Source of the DNA: a virus
DNA length: 64,000 nt
Virus record (IMG/VR): IMGVR_UViG_3300008116_000011
Coordinates: 110,438 to 174,437 of that record
Reading direction: 5' to 3' (one strand)
Position numbers and translations under genes: made by a program. A model generated the notes under the pieces. It was not told where the DNA came from and did not search any database. It was given only the letters and a program-made list of their open reading frames with translations. Each line of letters begins with the position of its first letter. Within the stretch, counting starts at the first letter, position 1. Below are positions 44,033-52,898 of the stretch, one piece after another.

Positions 44033-44535
44033 TATTCTTCGGTTTTTTCTTCTTTTCCTGTAAGTTTTTCTAAAATATCTGCTAAATTTTCTTTGATATC
44101 ATCAGTAGCAAACACGATAGCATATGATTTTGGATTCTTTTTGTAATATACTTCGGTTTGTTTTTTAGCTTTTGGTAAAGCAGATTTAATGCTACCAACT
44201 AAGTCCATAAGCTCATCAAAAGCTTTAACCCTATCTTCATGAAGTTTTTCTCTTTCTTCAAGTTTCTTTGGATCTTCTTCTTTTTCCTCAGCTAAAGACG
44301 CTAAAATATCTTCAAGTTGTAATGATTCTTGTTCAGTTTTTAGCATTTTGTTGTAAGCTTCTTTCATGCTACGATAACCTTTCATTAATTCACTAATGTC
44401 AGTTTTGTGAGCATTAGCTACACTATCGTCAGATTTTTTAGCTTCCGCAACGCGATACTTAATTTCTTCACCTAAGTCGTCAAGTTTTTTCTTGAGTTCT
44501 TCTTTGCTTAAGATTTTTTTGCTATCGTCTTTCAT
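44032..44535 (-). CDS. Charged coiled-coil protein of the head-core region
   Basis: This 167-residue protein is rich in Lys and Glu and nearly all helix (KEELKKKLDDLGEEIKYRVAEAKK; EESLQLEDILASLAEEKEED). It overlaps the next gene at a shared base and follows the 190-residue gene by 7 nt. Composition and place resemble T4 core protein gp67/gp68, but there is no sequence proof. Confidence 0.6.
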   Translation of the reverse strand: MKDDSKKILSKEELKKKLDDLGEEIKYRVAEAKKSDDSVANAHKTDISELMKGYRSMKEAYNKMLKTEQESLQLEDILASLAEEKEEDPKKLEEREKLHEDRVKAFDELMDLVGSIKSALPKAKKQTEVYYKKNPKSYAIVFATDDIKENLADILEKLTGKEEKTEE

Positions 44536-44542
44536 ATATTAA

Positions 44543-45115
44543 TTATTGTGATAAATTTCTAATTTTATTTGATAAATCATTTAACCTTTCAGACAGAGCA
44601 CTTAATTGTTCTGTTTTAGAAGTCCAAAATGATTCTTTTTTTATAGTATTTTCAGTCTTTAATCTATGAGAATATTCAATTACTTGCTCAATCTCTCTAA
44701 TACGCTTTCTAACTTCATTTAATGCACGAGTAATTTTACGCTCAGAAGAAACTTTAGATACATTTTCACTAAAACGACGATATGAAATCTCGTTTAATTG
44801 TTCTTGATTTTCTTTATACAACTTAATCTTTTTAGGTTCTGGTTTTGCAGGAAATTGTTTGTAATCAAACATTCTTGAATCAGATGGCATCCCCTCAGGT
44901 ACTTTTTTAAATCCATCTTTAGTATATGAACTAATATTAGCTTTACCTGCAGCTAAAGTAGGAGTTTTTTCTTCTAGTTTCTTTGGTTTTTTAAGAAAAT
45001 ACTTACTATTATATTCTCCACCAGCACTAGCAGTAGTAGACGTAGCTCCATCCATTTCTTCTAACATTTCATGGATAAGTTCGTCAATATATTTTTTTAC
45101 TTTATCAGGAATCAT
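44543..45115 (-). CDS. Basic helical protein of the head-core region
   Basis: This 190-residue protein begins MIPDKVKKYIDELIHEMLEEMDG, an amphipathic start similar to several genes in this genome. A low-complexity Lys/Pro section and then a coiled coil (ALNEVRKRIREIEQVIEY, LSERLNDLSNKIRNLS) follow. It overlaps the upstream gene by 4 nt (ATGA). I do not recognise a family. Head core is inferred from position. Confidence 0.58.
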   Translation of the reverse strand: MIPDKVKKYIDELIHEMLEEMDGATSTTASAGGEYNSKYFLKKPKKLEEKTPTLAAGKANISSYTKDGFKKVPEGMPSDSRMFDYKQFPAKPEPKKIKLYKENQEQLNEISYRRFSENVSKVSSERKITRALNEVRKRIREIEQVIEYSHRLKTENTIKKESFWTSKTEQLSALSERLNDLSNKIRNLSQ

Positions 45116-45963
45116 AATGTTTTGATTTCATGGATTAACTCATGGAATTGGAGAAGATTAAGAATATCTTCGTCTTTAACAGATTCATTTTTATCAAGTG
45201 GTTTGATAATTGATGATAATTCTTTAAGCTTAATCTGTGTTCTTTGATCAGTTACTTTAGTTTGTAACTCCATCAAAGATTTTTTTATATTTTCAAAACT
45301 ATTATTAATGTATTCGCGCAAAGAAACAGTATTAGAAATCTTATTAATATAAGTTTTTAATACCTCACGCTGTTCAGGTAACAAGTTTGCATATTTTTCA
45401 TTAAACTTGTCAATCATTATTTTAGAAATCAATTCACGAGTTGCCTTATCTTGAGAAGCATATTCAAGCATTACTTGATCTTCAACTTTATTTTTATTTA
45501 CATCTTGTTGTGTTAAAAATTCAAGTAAAGTTACTTTATTTTCAACAATAAATGATGGTTCTATAAATTCTAATGAAGTATGAGCTTCAATTAAGTTATA
45601 AACAGCAGCGTATGCTTTGTAATTATGGATTTTTGCTTTAAAGAACTCCTCTAAATCATAATGTTCTTTAATTTCCTTAATTAAGTTATATTTTTCCTTA
45701 CGTAATGCCGTACGATTCAAACGTTCTGATAGTTTAATCGTAGAAGACATAATAGTCTCTGCTTTAACTTCACTGAGTGATACTGCTTTTGTTAGTGTTT
45801 GATATAGCTTATATTCTTTAGCTAATTCTCCGCGTGAAAAGTATTTTTTTACGATGTCTACAGCAGCAGATTCCTTATTAGACATAATGTCTGCTGTGAT
45901 CTGCCTGGTAAGGAGCTCAAATAAAATACCAGTATTTTTAAATTTGTTATGTTTTAGTTTCAC
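45112..45963 (-). CDS. Conserved-looking helical protein following the portal gene
   Basis: This 283-residue protein uses a GTG start (MKLKHNKFKNTGILFELLTRQITAD...). It is helical throughout, with AAVDIVKKYFSRGELAKEYKLY and a C-terminal coil. The N-terminal pattern KFKNTGILFELL gives the impression of a family shared with other T4-like phages, but I cannot name it. A late-type box lies 17 nt upstream, separating it from the portal transcript. It may be a scaffold or core component. Confidence 0.62.
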   Translation of the reverse strand: MKLKHNKFKNTGILFELLTRQITADIMSNKESAAVDIVKKYFSRGELAKEYKLYQTLTKAVSLSEVKAETIMSSTIKLSERLNRTALRKEKYNLIKEIKEHYDLEEFFKAKIHNYKAYAAVYNLIEAHTSLEFIEPSFIVENKVTLLEFLTQQDVNKNKVEDQVMLEYASQDKATRELISKIMIDKFNEKYANLLPEQREVLKTYINKISNTVSLREYINNSFENIKKSLMELQTKVTDQRTQIKLKELSSIIKPLDKNESVKDEDILNLLQFHELIHEIKTL

Positions 45964-45980
45964 ACTGTAAGTTTACTAAT

Positions 45981-45989
45981 TATAAATAT
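45981..45989 (-). promoter_or_regulatory. Late-type promoter element ATATTTATA for the head-core operon
   Basis: ATATTTATA lies 17 nt upstream of the GTG start at 45963, just after the portal stop. Confidence 0.55.
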
Positions 45990-45997
45990 GTATTTTA

Positions 45998-47860
45998 TTA
46001 TATATCTTTGATATTTGATTCGTCGAGCAATGAAGAATTGTTACCCTTTTGATCAAATACATTAGACTTTTTAAACATTTCCTCAAGCATCTTTTTATTT
46101 TGAGCATATACCGCTTTAGTATTTTCTAAAGCTAGTGGTGAACCACCTTTAGGTTCAGGAGCTCTAGCAGAATCCGGGTGAAGATCTACTTCTTTACCTA
46201 ATGGATCCTTACCTAACACGCGCTTTTGAGTGTTATAAACAGATGTTTTCTCTTGAGGACGCCCAATAGGGTTAGTCTCATCATAGGCAGGCGGTACTCC
46301 GACCCCGTTACGACCTTTACCATACAATGAGGCTAAATCATGTGGCGTTCCATATGATTGTCCACTAGTTAACGGGTCATTTCCTTCGTTTTCAATTTGT
46401 GATAGACGGAACATGCGTTTTTTATCTTCAACTACTAAATCACGCATTTCCTCATATTTGTCATCACTCATATGGAATAGATAATCATAAATGTAGTCAG
46501 TTGGGAACAAACTAGCATCCATAATATTTTTAGCTAAGTCAACCTTTTCTTTCATCAACGCAATTCTTTCTTGATCGTAAACGATAGAAGGAGTCGTTAA
46601 TTCTAATTCAAAGTTTGTTAAATTCTCATCAGTATAACCTTGAGAATATAAATGTACTAACGCGATTTTAGTTAATTCACTAACAACAATACGTTGTATA
46701 CGCTCAATTGTACGAGCAAAACGAATATCTTGTTGTGCTAGTGTAGATTTACCTTCAACATCAGCTTCATATCCTAAGAATGCCTTAGGAACTTTCATAG
46801 CAGCTAACATTTTATCTCTTAAATAAACAACATCTTCAATTGCATTATACTCAAGACCAGGTAATGTATCAATTTTAGTATTTGTATTTCCACCTCTAAC
46901 TGGTATGTAGAAATCTTCATTTACATTCATCATGTTATAACGAAGGTTATATTCACCAGTTTTAGGATCAGTAAATGGAGTACGTTGAGTTTGTGTTTTC
47001 AACTTTTCCATAAACTGAGGGATTTCGTTTGGTGGAATGTTTCCGGTATCAACGTAGTAAACACGGCGTTGAGGTGCTCTCAAAATACGGTGAATTAACA
47101 TTGCATCTTCCATCAATGCTAATTGCTTAAATATTTTACGAGCAGGTTCAATATATGAACGACCATAAGGAAGGAAATTATAATCTCCTAATAGTCTAAA
47201 GTTTGCTATTTCAAAGTTTTGGAATACAACATCGTTATCTGATGATGGGCTTATAATTCCAGAGTATGCAGCGTTTGGTGACACTTTAAATTGCACATAT
47301 GCTGGATTTTTAGGGTCAAGTCCTTCTTCTCTAATTACATTATACACATTGAGAGGAATTACTTGATAAACACCATATTTTTCTGCAATGTGGAGGTGTA
47401 GATATAAGTCACCGTATTTACACATTGAGCGAACCCAACCCCAAAGATTAAATTCAATATTTAATACATCATAGAATAGATTGTATAATATTCTTTGAAT
47501 ATTTTCGTCAGGTGATTTGATAGCTAATACTTCACCAGCACCATTTTTAAGTGTAGATTCATCAGCTACAATATCTAATACAGAAGCTACGATTGGATCA
47601 CCATCCATTACTTCGTAGTCATTATATAATTGAGGTCTTAATACAGTATAATTAGAATAAGGAGCATTACCAACATAAGTACCTAAACCACCAGTATATA
47701 TGCGTTGGTACCTGTCAGGGTACATGTTTGTTTGTACAACTCCTGTTGATTGTATATGGTCGGTATCAATTACTGTTACTTGACTACCTCCAACATTGCG
47801 TATAATTACGTCAGTTGAAAATAATCGTTTGAGTCTACCAAATAAAGATGTGTCTATCAT
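45998..47860 (-). CDS. Portal vertex protein, T4 gp20-like
   Basis: This dodecameric portal protein nucleates head assembly and passes DNA. I use the ATG at 47860 (MIDTSLFGRLKRLFS), which begins like gp20, rather than the upstream in-frame codon at 47890. The product has 620 residues (T4: 524). Conserved blocks are YEVMDGDPIVASVLDIVADEST, a QVIPLNVYNVIREEG region, the RAPQRRVYYVDTGNIPPNE segment near 320 and FLGYEADVEGKSTLAQQDIRFARTI near 400. The C-terminal 110 residues are Pro/Asn-rich and longer than in T4. It follows the terminase gene, as in T4 order 17-20. Confidence 0.93.
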   Translation of the reverse strand: MIDTSLFGRLKRLFSTDVIIRNVGGSQVTVIDTDHIQSTGVVQTNMYPDRYQRIYTGGLGTYVGNAPYSNYTVLRPQLYNDYEVMDGDPIVASVLDIVADESTLKNGAGEVLAIKSPDENIQRILYNLFYDVLNIEFNLWGWVRSMCKYGDLYLHLHIAEKYGVYQVIPLNVYNVIREEGLDPKNPAYVQFKVSPNAAYSGIISPSSDNDVVFQNFEIANFRLLGDYNFLPYGRSYIEPARKIFKQLALMEDAMLIHRILRAPQRRVYYVDTGNIPPNEIPQFMEKLKTQTQRTPFTDPKTGEYNLRYNMMNVNEDFYIPVRGGNTNTKIDTLPGLEYNAIEDVVYLRDKMLAAMKVPKAFLGYEADVEGKSTLAQQDIRFARTIERIQRIVVSELTKIALVHLYSQGYTDENLTNFELELTTPSIVYDQERIALMKEKVDLAKNIMDASLFPTDYIYDYLFHMSDDKYEEMRDLVVEDKKRMFRLSQIENEGNDPLTSGQSYGTPHDLASLYGKGRNGVGVPPAYDETNPIGRPQEKTSVYNTQKRVLGKDPLGKEVDLHPDSARAPEPKGGSPLALENTKAVYAQNKKMLEEMFKKSNVFDQKGNNSSLLDESNIKDI

Positions 47861-47863
47861 GTG

Positions 47864-47872
47864 TATAAATAT
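47864..47872 (-). promoter_or_regulatory. ATATTTATA box 3 nt before the portal ATG
   Basis: The box is separated from the ATG at 47860 by only CAC. The same 3-nt spacing occurs at 4408-4415, 57768-57776 and 60006-60014, all ahead of leader or head genes. A promoter here would start transcription inside the gene, so it may act instead as a translation or processing signal. Confidence 0.45.
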
Positions 47873-47874
47873 TT

Positions 47875-49455
47875 TTATCCTAATAACCAACTAATATCTT
47901 CAGATCCATGGTCAGTAGGTATTTTATAAGGATTTGGTCGTCCACCACCAAAAGCATTATATGAATTCATATGTCCCCTGTCAACTGAAAAACCAGACAT
48001 TATTGCTCTGTCTTGTTCTATATTACTTTTTCTAAATCTTAATGCAGTATCGCGCAAATATAGTCCCATAGAAAATGACATTACTAAATCATCATTGTAT
48101 CCATCTTGAGCTTGTGCTTTACTATTTTTCCAAATGAAAACCTTCATTTCTTCTATTAATCGTTTTGAGCGTATCACACATGATTTTTCATGAGCGTATT
48201 CTCTAAATTTTTCAATCATTAATGGTCTAGTTTTTACAGATGTTGTAAAACCAGCTACTAGATTATTATTATTCTCATATCGTCTAGCCCATTGGTCAGA
48301 TGTCATTGCATCTTGTTTTGGAGAGTAATACAAATTTCTATATCCTCTATCAATAGCTGTTTGTACTGTATCCCAACCTACGTTAGCATTTTCTATTGAT
48401 AATAAAGCATCATTATATTCTGCTGCTAAACCTACTAACATATGTCCATAATCACGAGTACCAATTTGGCCTCTATATTCTGCTACTTGAGTTGCTGATT
48501 CGACATCAAAAACATGACATGCAGAATAATCTTTTCCATCTCCTCTAGCTACGTCGGCTACTACTAAGTAACTTTTATTATAATCTGGTTGTTCCCATAT
48601 CCATAAGTTACCATCTACTCCTCTTTTTTCAAGAGGATCCATCATATTAGCTTCAAACCAACCTATAATTTCAGGCTCAAATACTGTATCACCTGATGTT
48701 GCAAAGTCACAATCACACTCTTGAGCAGCTAATCTAATTCCTAAATCATTATCTTGTCTATCTCTCCAAATTTGATCTCTTTCGGGGTGTACACTCCAAG
48801 GTAATCTAATAGGTACAAATGAATTATCTCCAATTTCTGATTTTTGCCATGTTTGGTGAAACCAGTTACCTGTGCCATTGGGGGTAGATAATGCTATACA
48901 ACCACCACCCGTAGCTAATGTTTGTTGAGCAGAAGCAAATATTTCATCAATGTTTTCAATGAACGCAGCCTCATCTATTATAAGTAAAGATACAGCTTCA
49001 GATCTACCAGCATCACCTGCTGCTGAAACTGCTTTTACTTGAGACCCATTTGCCAATTTAAGTAAAAGTTTATTGTTCTCCAAAGGTTTTTCAACCCCCT
49101 TTAGCCATGAAGGTAGATTATCGTACATAAATCGTACTTTAGTAACCATGTTTTTAGCTGTGTCTTGTTTAGTTGCGATACACAACACGTTTTTATCTTT
49201 ATGGAATAACATCATCCATAAAGAGAAACCAGCTACAAGAGTAGAGATACCTAACTGGCGAGATTTAAGTACTATATTATAGTTATTTTTCTGGAATTGG
49301 TATAATACTTTTTCTTGGAAAGGATATAAGTTAAATTGTATGCGACCCCTAGTTGGGTGTTGAATCATACAATATTTCTTCATGAAATGGGCAGGATCAG
49401 TCATACATTTAATGTATTCCTGCTTGATTATGTCTTTAATATTTTGATCGCTCAT
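47875..49455 (-). CDS. Terminase large subunit, T4 gp17-like
   Basis: This is the packaging motor ATPase and headful nuclease, 526 residues (T4: 610). The ATPase domain has a deviant Walker A SRQLGIST at 65-72, where the usual invariant Lys is Ile, and Walker B SLLIIDEA with D161/E162. Coupling motif STPNGTGNWF is at about 190. The nuclease domain starts with VVADVARGDGKDYSACHVFD near 300; further acidic residues are at LLSIENANVGW and near GYNDDLVMS at 460. No small terminase gene was recognised next to it. A late element lies 13 nt upstream. Confidence 0.94.
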   Translation of the reverse strand: MSDQNIKDIIKQEYIKCMTDPAHFMKKYCMIQHPTRGRIQFNLYPFQEKVLYQFQKNNYNIVLKSRQLGISTLVAGFSLWMMLFHKDKNVLCIATKQDTAKNMVTKVRFMYDNLPSWLKGVEKPLENNKLLLKLANGSQVKAVSAAGDAGRSEAVSLLIIDEAAFIENIDEIFASAQQTLATGGGCIALSTPNGTGNWFHQTWQKSEIGDNSFVPIRLPWSVHPERDQIWRDRQDNDLGIRLAAQECDCDFATSGDTVFEPEIIGWFEANMMDPLEKRGVDGNLWIWEQPDYNKSYLVVADVARGDGKDYSACHVFDVESATQVAEYRGQIGTRDYGHMLVGLAAEYNDALLSIENANVGWDTVQTAIDRGYRNLYYSPKQDAMTSDQWARRYENNNNLVAGFTTSVKTRPLMIEKFREYAHEKSCVIRSKRLIEEMKVFIWKNSKAQAQDGYNDDLVMSFSMGLYLRDTALRFRKSNIEQDRAIMSGFSVDRGHMNSYNAFGGGRPNPYKIPTDHGSEDISWLLG

Positions 49456-49468
49456 TAGCGCGTTTATA

Positions 49469-49477
49469 TATAAATAT
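49469..49477 (-). promoter_or_regulatory. Late-type promoter element ATATTTATA for the terminase
   Basis: ATATTTATA lies 13 nt upstream of the terminase ATG (49455), immediately downstream of the terminator at 49484-49514. Confidence 0.55.
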
Positions 49478-49483
49478 ATAATT

Positions 49484-49514
49484 AAAAAAAAAGCTCAACC
49501 TTTGTTGATTGAGC
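49484..49514 (-). terminator. Intrinsic terminator upstream of the terminase gene
   Basis: On the minus transcript a stem GCUCAA/UUGAGC (49493-49498 with 49509-49514) with an internal alternative pairing is followed by nine U (49492-49484). It terminates the leader-protein transcript ending at 49546. Confidence 0.75.
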
Positions 49515-49545
49515 CTATCGTATGGGCATGCAAGAGATGTTAATT

Positions 49546-50544
49546 TTAATCTTCATAATAAGGTTCTTCCTCATAATCTTCAGGAGGTTGTTCTTCATTA
49601 TTTATTCTATCCATTTCTTTAATAGCATATGCTTTAGCATCTTCTATACTATCAAACATTTCTGAGTCTTTAACTTTAGCATTTACTTCATCAGAACGCA
49701 CCATGTATTTTTTATTAGGAAATTTAAATATAATAACAAGATGGTAATCATTTTGCCATGCTATATTATATGAATAAGGGCGTTCATAATATCCTATAAC
49801 AACTCCATCTACTGGGTCGTAATATTCTTCCCCAATATCTGTGCTATCTGCTTTCCAACTATCTGGGAGTGAAATATTAAGAAGATTTTCTGGTTTAGCT
49901 ATAGATGTAGTAGGTACAATTTTAGATTCATTGGTACCAGCATATTCTTGAGCAGCATCTGCTAAAGAGTCTGATACTGCTTCTCTATCACTAGTATCAT
50001 AATCTATGCCCCAAAAAGTATAAATAATTCCATATGATGTTGCTATTTTATCATCATACTCTTCTTTATCTATATCACTTAGATTATTATATCTATCATC
50101 AGGTATAGTCCACTCATCTTCAGTCTTATTATAAGTAAATCCAGCATCTAATAAATTTTTAACTAATTGAGGAGCAAAGTTATCCATTACTCTAAAGTGA
50201 GTAATTATGTTAGTATAATCTGTAATAGTGTCTACAATGTTTTCTTCATCATTACTAGAATCCTCCTCAATTATATCTATTAAAGAATCTGCTATATCGT
50301 TGTTTACTTGAGGACTATCAACTGTTTCTTTAAATCCTCGATAAAGAATATCATTACTATCTATTTCATTAAAATATTCTTGTTTAGTATCTGCAATAAT
50401 ATTTATTATATTTTGAATATCATTTCCTGTAAATCCATATTTTTTTAGAGTAAACAGTTTATTATTACCAGGTACAACTCTAGCCTCATTAATACCTGCT
50501 AATTTTTGCAAACGTTGAGCTTCTACTATGAATTGTTTTTTCAT
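49546..50544 (-). CDS. Two-module leader protein (candidate internal protein)
   Basis: This 332-residue protein starts MKKQFIVEAQRLQKLAGINE then ARVVPGNNK, the same leader and junction as at 4404 and 57764. A second junction TNE-SKIVPTTS occurs near residue 205, followed by a compact segment with SWKADSTD and RPYSYNIAWQNDYHLVIIFKFPNKKY. Cleavage at both would give a 20-residue leader and two domains of about 185 and 127 residues. Module 1 is acidic and helical. The end is highly acidic. The stop is followed by a terminator. Head packaging is inferred from the T4 internal-protein rule. Confidence 0.65.
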   Translation of the reverse strand: MKKQFIVEAQRLQKLAGINEARVVPGNNKLFTLKKYGFTGNDIQNIINIIADTKQEYFNEIDSNDILYRGFKETVDSPQVNNDIADSLIDIIEEDSSNDEENIVDTITDYTNIITHFRVMDNFAPQLVKNLLDAGFTYNKTEDEWTIPDDRYNNLSDIDKEEYDDKIATSYGIIYTFWGIDYDTSDREAVSDSLADAAQEYAGTNESKIVPTTSIAKPENLLNISLPDSWKADSTDIGEEYYDPVDGVVIGYYERPYSYNIAWQNDYHLVIIFKFPNKKYMVRSDEVNAKVKDSEMFDSIEDAKAYAIKEMDRINNEEQPPEDYEEEPYYED

Positions 50545-50545
50545 T

Positions 50546-51217
50546 TTATTTAACTAGTAAAAATGTTAATCCGCCTATTGCTAAACCTGCTCCTATTTTA
50601 GTTAATTGCATTTTAAGCTTTAATTTTTTATTTTGTGTTTGAAGTTGATCATATTGTTCTTGCCAATCTTTAATTTGTTTTTCACGTACAGCAATCATAA
50701 TTTTATTATTAGAATCTTTTTCTTCAAATTTCATTATAATACTGTCTTTAACAAATATTCTTTCTTCGTTTAAAGCAATAACACTATCTTTTATTACTAG
50801 TGTTTGTTTAGCTCCATCTAATTCAACTAAATCTTTAGCAGCAGCTACAAGTACTGGTTGTGCTACTGGGAGTGGATTTGTAATTGTATCTTCTGGGTAG
50901 CGATTATTGAATGAAGTAATGAGTTCAGTTTCAGAATATGTGTCAATTTTGCCTTTAGATGAATCAACCCATTTAGTAACAACAATAACTTTGGCTTTAA
51001 CTTTACTTAATTGATTTTGTAAATCATATTCAAGATGTTCTAAAGCACCTATTTGTAATTCTTTTTGATGATTGTCTTCTTTTAAAGAATCAACAACATA
51101 ATTTAAACTATCTTGTGTATTTTTAAATTCAACAAATAAACTGTTATCGTTACATTTGTTTACAAAAATCCAAGCTAATAAAACTACAACAACTAATGGT
51201 AAAACTAATTTTTTCAT
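50546..51217 (-). CDS. Membrane-anchored coiled-coil protein (spanin-like architecture)
   Basis: This 223-residue protein has an N-terminal membrane segment MKKLVLPLVVVVLLAWIFVN followed by Lys-Cys, a long periplasmic-type coiled coil and a C-terminal hydrophobic end KIGAGLAIGGLTFLLVK. Unimolecular spanins link both membranes with an N-terminal lipid anchor and C-terminal transmembrane segment. Here the Cys at about 22 has no proper lipobox (FVNKC), so an ordinary two-anchor protein is also possible. A lysis or injection role is speculative. It is 1 nt from the leader protein gene. Confidence 0.55.
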   Translation of the reverse strand: MKKLVLPLVVVVLLAWIFVNKCNDNSLFVEFKNTQDSLNYVVDSLKEDNHQKELQIGALEHLEYDLQNQLSKVKAKVIVVTKWVDSSKGKIDTYSETELITSFNNRYPEDTITNPLPVAQPVLVAAAKDLVELDGAKQTLVIKDSVIALNEERIFVKDSIIMKFEEKDSNNKIMIAVREKQIKDWQEQYDQLQTQNKKLKLKMQLTKIGAGLAIGGLTFLLVK

Positions 51218-51220
51218 ATA

Positions 51221-52348
51221 TTATCCTTTATAATTTACAAGTTTAATCATACGCTCGTATACATTCTCATAATCTTTAAATGTAGGTTCATAACTAACAT
51301 CTTCAACACCAGTATCTTCCATAATCTCTTCATCATCTGTGTCTATAATTTCTTCATCAGATTTTTCTTCAGGTGGAAGTGTAGGTTCAATAGATTTTCC
51401 TAACTTTTTAGCAATTATATTATATAATTTATTAGCATTTACAGAATCAAATTTAAAACCTAAAATTTCAAGTACTTTATCTTGTACTTCCGGTTCTAGT
51501 TGTTTGATTTTTATTACTAATTCTTCAAGTTTTTTATTTAAAATTTGTATAGATGATTCTTTACTTTGTTGTAGTGCTCTTTTATAATCAGCAGCACTTA
51601 ATTCGTCTCCATTATCTTCACGAAGTTCAGTAATACGAGCTCTAGAGTTTTTATATAATGAAACAATACTTTGAATTAAATCTCCATTATCAACTGTAAA
51701 CACAGTTGCTGATTGTGTTACAGGGTCAAAAGTAGTTTGAGATTTTTCTAAAGAACCCATATCAGGTTCTGTTTCTGGTTCAAAATCAGGAACATCTGTT
51801 ACTTCAGTGTCATCTATTTCTGCTCCTCCTTCAAAATCCTCTTCATCATCTGCTTCATATCCACCTTCAATTTCTTCTTCGTCACCTCCAGGAGTAGTAG
51901 TTGATGTAAAAACACCAGCATCACGTAATGCAGCGAGAACAGGATATAGTCGACGCATTTCTAAGCCATATTCTTGGGCTATTTTAGAAAAAGTAGTAGT
52001 ATTATTACCATCAGCAAGCATAGCATCAAGAATATCTAAAATACCGTTTAATTTAGTAGGACTTATTGGACCTCCTGTTTGTACATTTTCTGCTTTACTT
52101 CTAAAATCAGTAGCAATAGTAAATTCTTCAGCAGGACGTGCTAATTCAGTTACATTTAATTCTTCTAGTTCAACAGAACCACCAGCTCTAAGAGTTTTTT
52201 CAATATCTGTTCTTTCATCAGGTTTTAAAGTATTCCAATCTGGATCCCTTTTAGCAGGGTTAACAGCATTTTTTCCTGCATATCTTAGTTCACTTAATTT
52301 TGTACGGATTCGATCTTTAATATATTCTTTTAATTCGCTTTTTTTCAT
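51221..52348 (-). CDS. Acidic protein with winged-helix-like segment
   Basis: This 375-residue protein begins with a basic helix MKKSELKEYIKDRIRTKLSEL. Residues about 93-150 read like a small winged helix (TKLNGILDILDAML, TFSKIAQEYGLEMRRLYPVL, AALRDAGVFTS). A very acidic stretch (EEIEGGYEADDEEDFEGG), a central helical part and an acidic end follow. It could be an internal or core protein with a DNA-binding module. The N-terminal helix style matches the genes near 59-61 kb. A late-type box lies 20 nt upstream (52369-52377). Confidence 0.58.
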   Translation of the reverse strand: MKKSELKEYIKDRIRTKLSELRYAGKNAVNPAKRDPDWNTLKPDERTDIEKTLRAGGSVELEELNVTELARPAEEFTIATDFRSKAENVQTGGPISPTKLNGILDILDAMLADGNNTTTFSKIAQEYGLEMRRLYPVLAALRDAGVFTSTTTPGGDEEEIEGGYEADDEEDFEGGAEIDDTEVTDVPDFEPETEPDMGSLEKSQTTFDPVTQSATVFTVDNGDLIQSIVSLYKNSRARITELREDNGDELSAADYKRALQQSKESSIQILNKKLEELVIKIKQLEPEVQDKVLEILGFKFDSVNANKLYNIIAKKLGKSIEPTLPPEEKSDEEIIDTDDEEIMEDTGVEDVSYEPTFKDYENVYERMIKLVNYKG

Positions 52349-52367
52349 TGTTTGTAGTTTGTGTCTG

Positions 52368-52898
52368 CTATAAATATTTATTTACTGTTTCTAATATGGT
52401 TTTGATACGTTCTTCTGTGGTTCCTTCAATTTCTATTAGACGATGTGGTGGATATTCGTTAAGCAGTTCGCGTATAGTATTATCAATTTTAACTCTATAT
52501 GCTAAATCTGTTGTTCTTACACCATTATCTTCAACAGGTACACCACGAGGACTGACATAAAATACAAAATCATATTGATCTTTTAACAACATAGCAGCAT
52601 CTACTAGTATTGTTTTATTAAGTTCACTTATTGATAATGCGTTTTTAGTAAAAGCACATACATCCCATATAGTACGATCAGTTAATACATTTTCACGTAA
52701 TACCTCACTAGCTCTCTCGGCCAAAAATATAATTTGGCCGGGAGTAGTAGAGTCAGTATTTAATGGAATTCCTAGATCACTTAAATATTTGCTACGTTCA
52801 GTAGCTATATAATAATCTTTAAATTGAGGTAATTCACTTAGTGCTTTTACTAACGTAGTTTTACCTACACTCATTGTTCCTGCAAATCCTATTTTCAT
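52368..52898 (-). CDS. P-loop nucleotide kinase, NadR-like (AAA_28 type)
   Basis: This 176-residue protein begins MKIGFAGTMSVGKTTLVKAL, with Walker A GTMSVGKT at 7-14. A catalytic-type DRT (VLTDRTIWDVCAF near 75) and FVFYVSPRGVPVEDNGVR near 113 are typical of the NadR-like kinase domain that phosphorylates nicotinamide riboside or a related small substrate. The C-terminal RLIEIEGTTEERI helix is common to this family. Substrate is not certain; phage members may act on nucleotides or NAD precursors. It overlaps the upstream 93-residue gene by a shared base. Confidence 0.75.
   Translation of the reverse strand: MKIGFAGTMSVGKTTLVKALSELPQFKDYYIATERSKYLSDLGIPLNTDSTTPGQIIFLAERASEVLRENVLTDRTIWDVCAFTKNALSISELNKTILVDAAMLLKDQYDFVFYVSPRGVPVEDNGVRTTDLAYRVKIDNTIRELLNEYPPHRLIEIEGTTEERIKTILETVNKYL
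52369..52377 (-). promoter_or_regulatory. Late-type promoter element ATATTTATA
   Basis: ATATTTATA lies 20 nt upstream of the ATG at 52348. It overlaps the last codons of the kinase gene. Confidence 0.5.

Noticed and set aside
47861-47890. Longer portal start at 47890
   Set aside because: The extra residues MVIRIKIFIH overlap the ATATTTATA box and the terminase end; MIDTSLFGRL matches a normal portal start.
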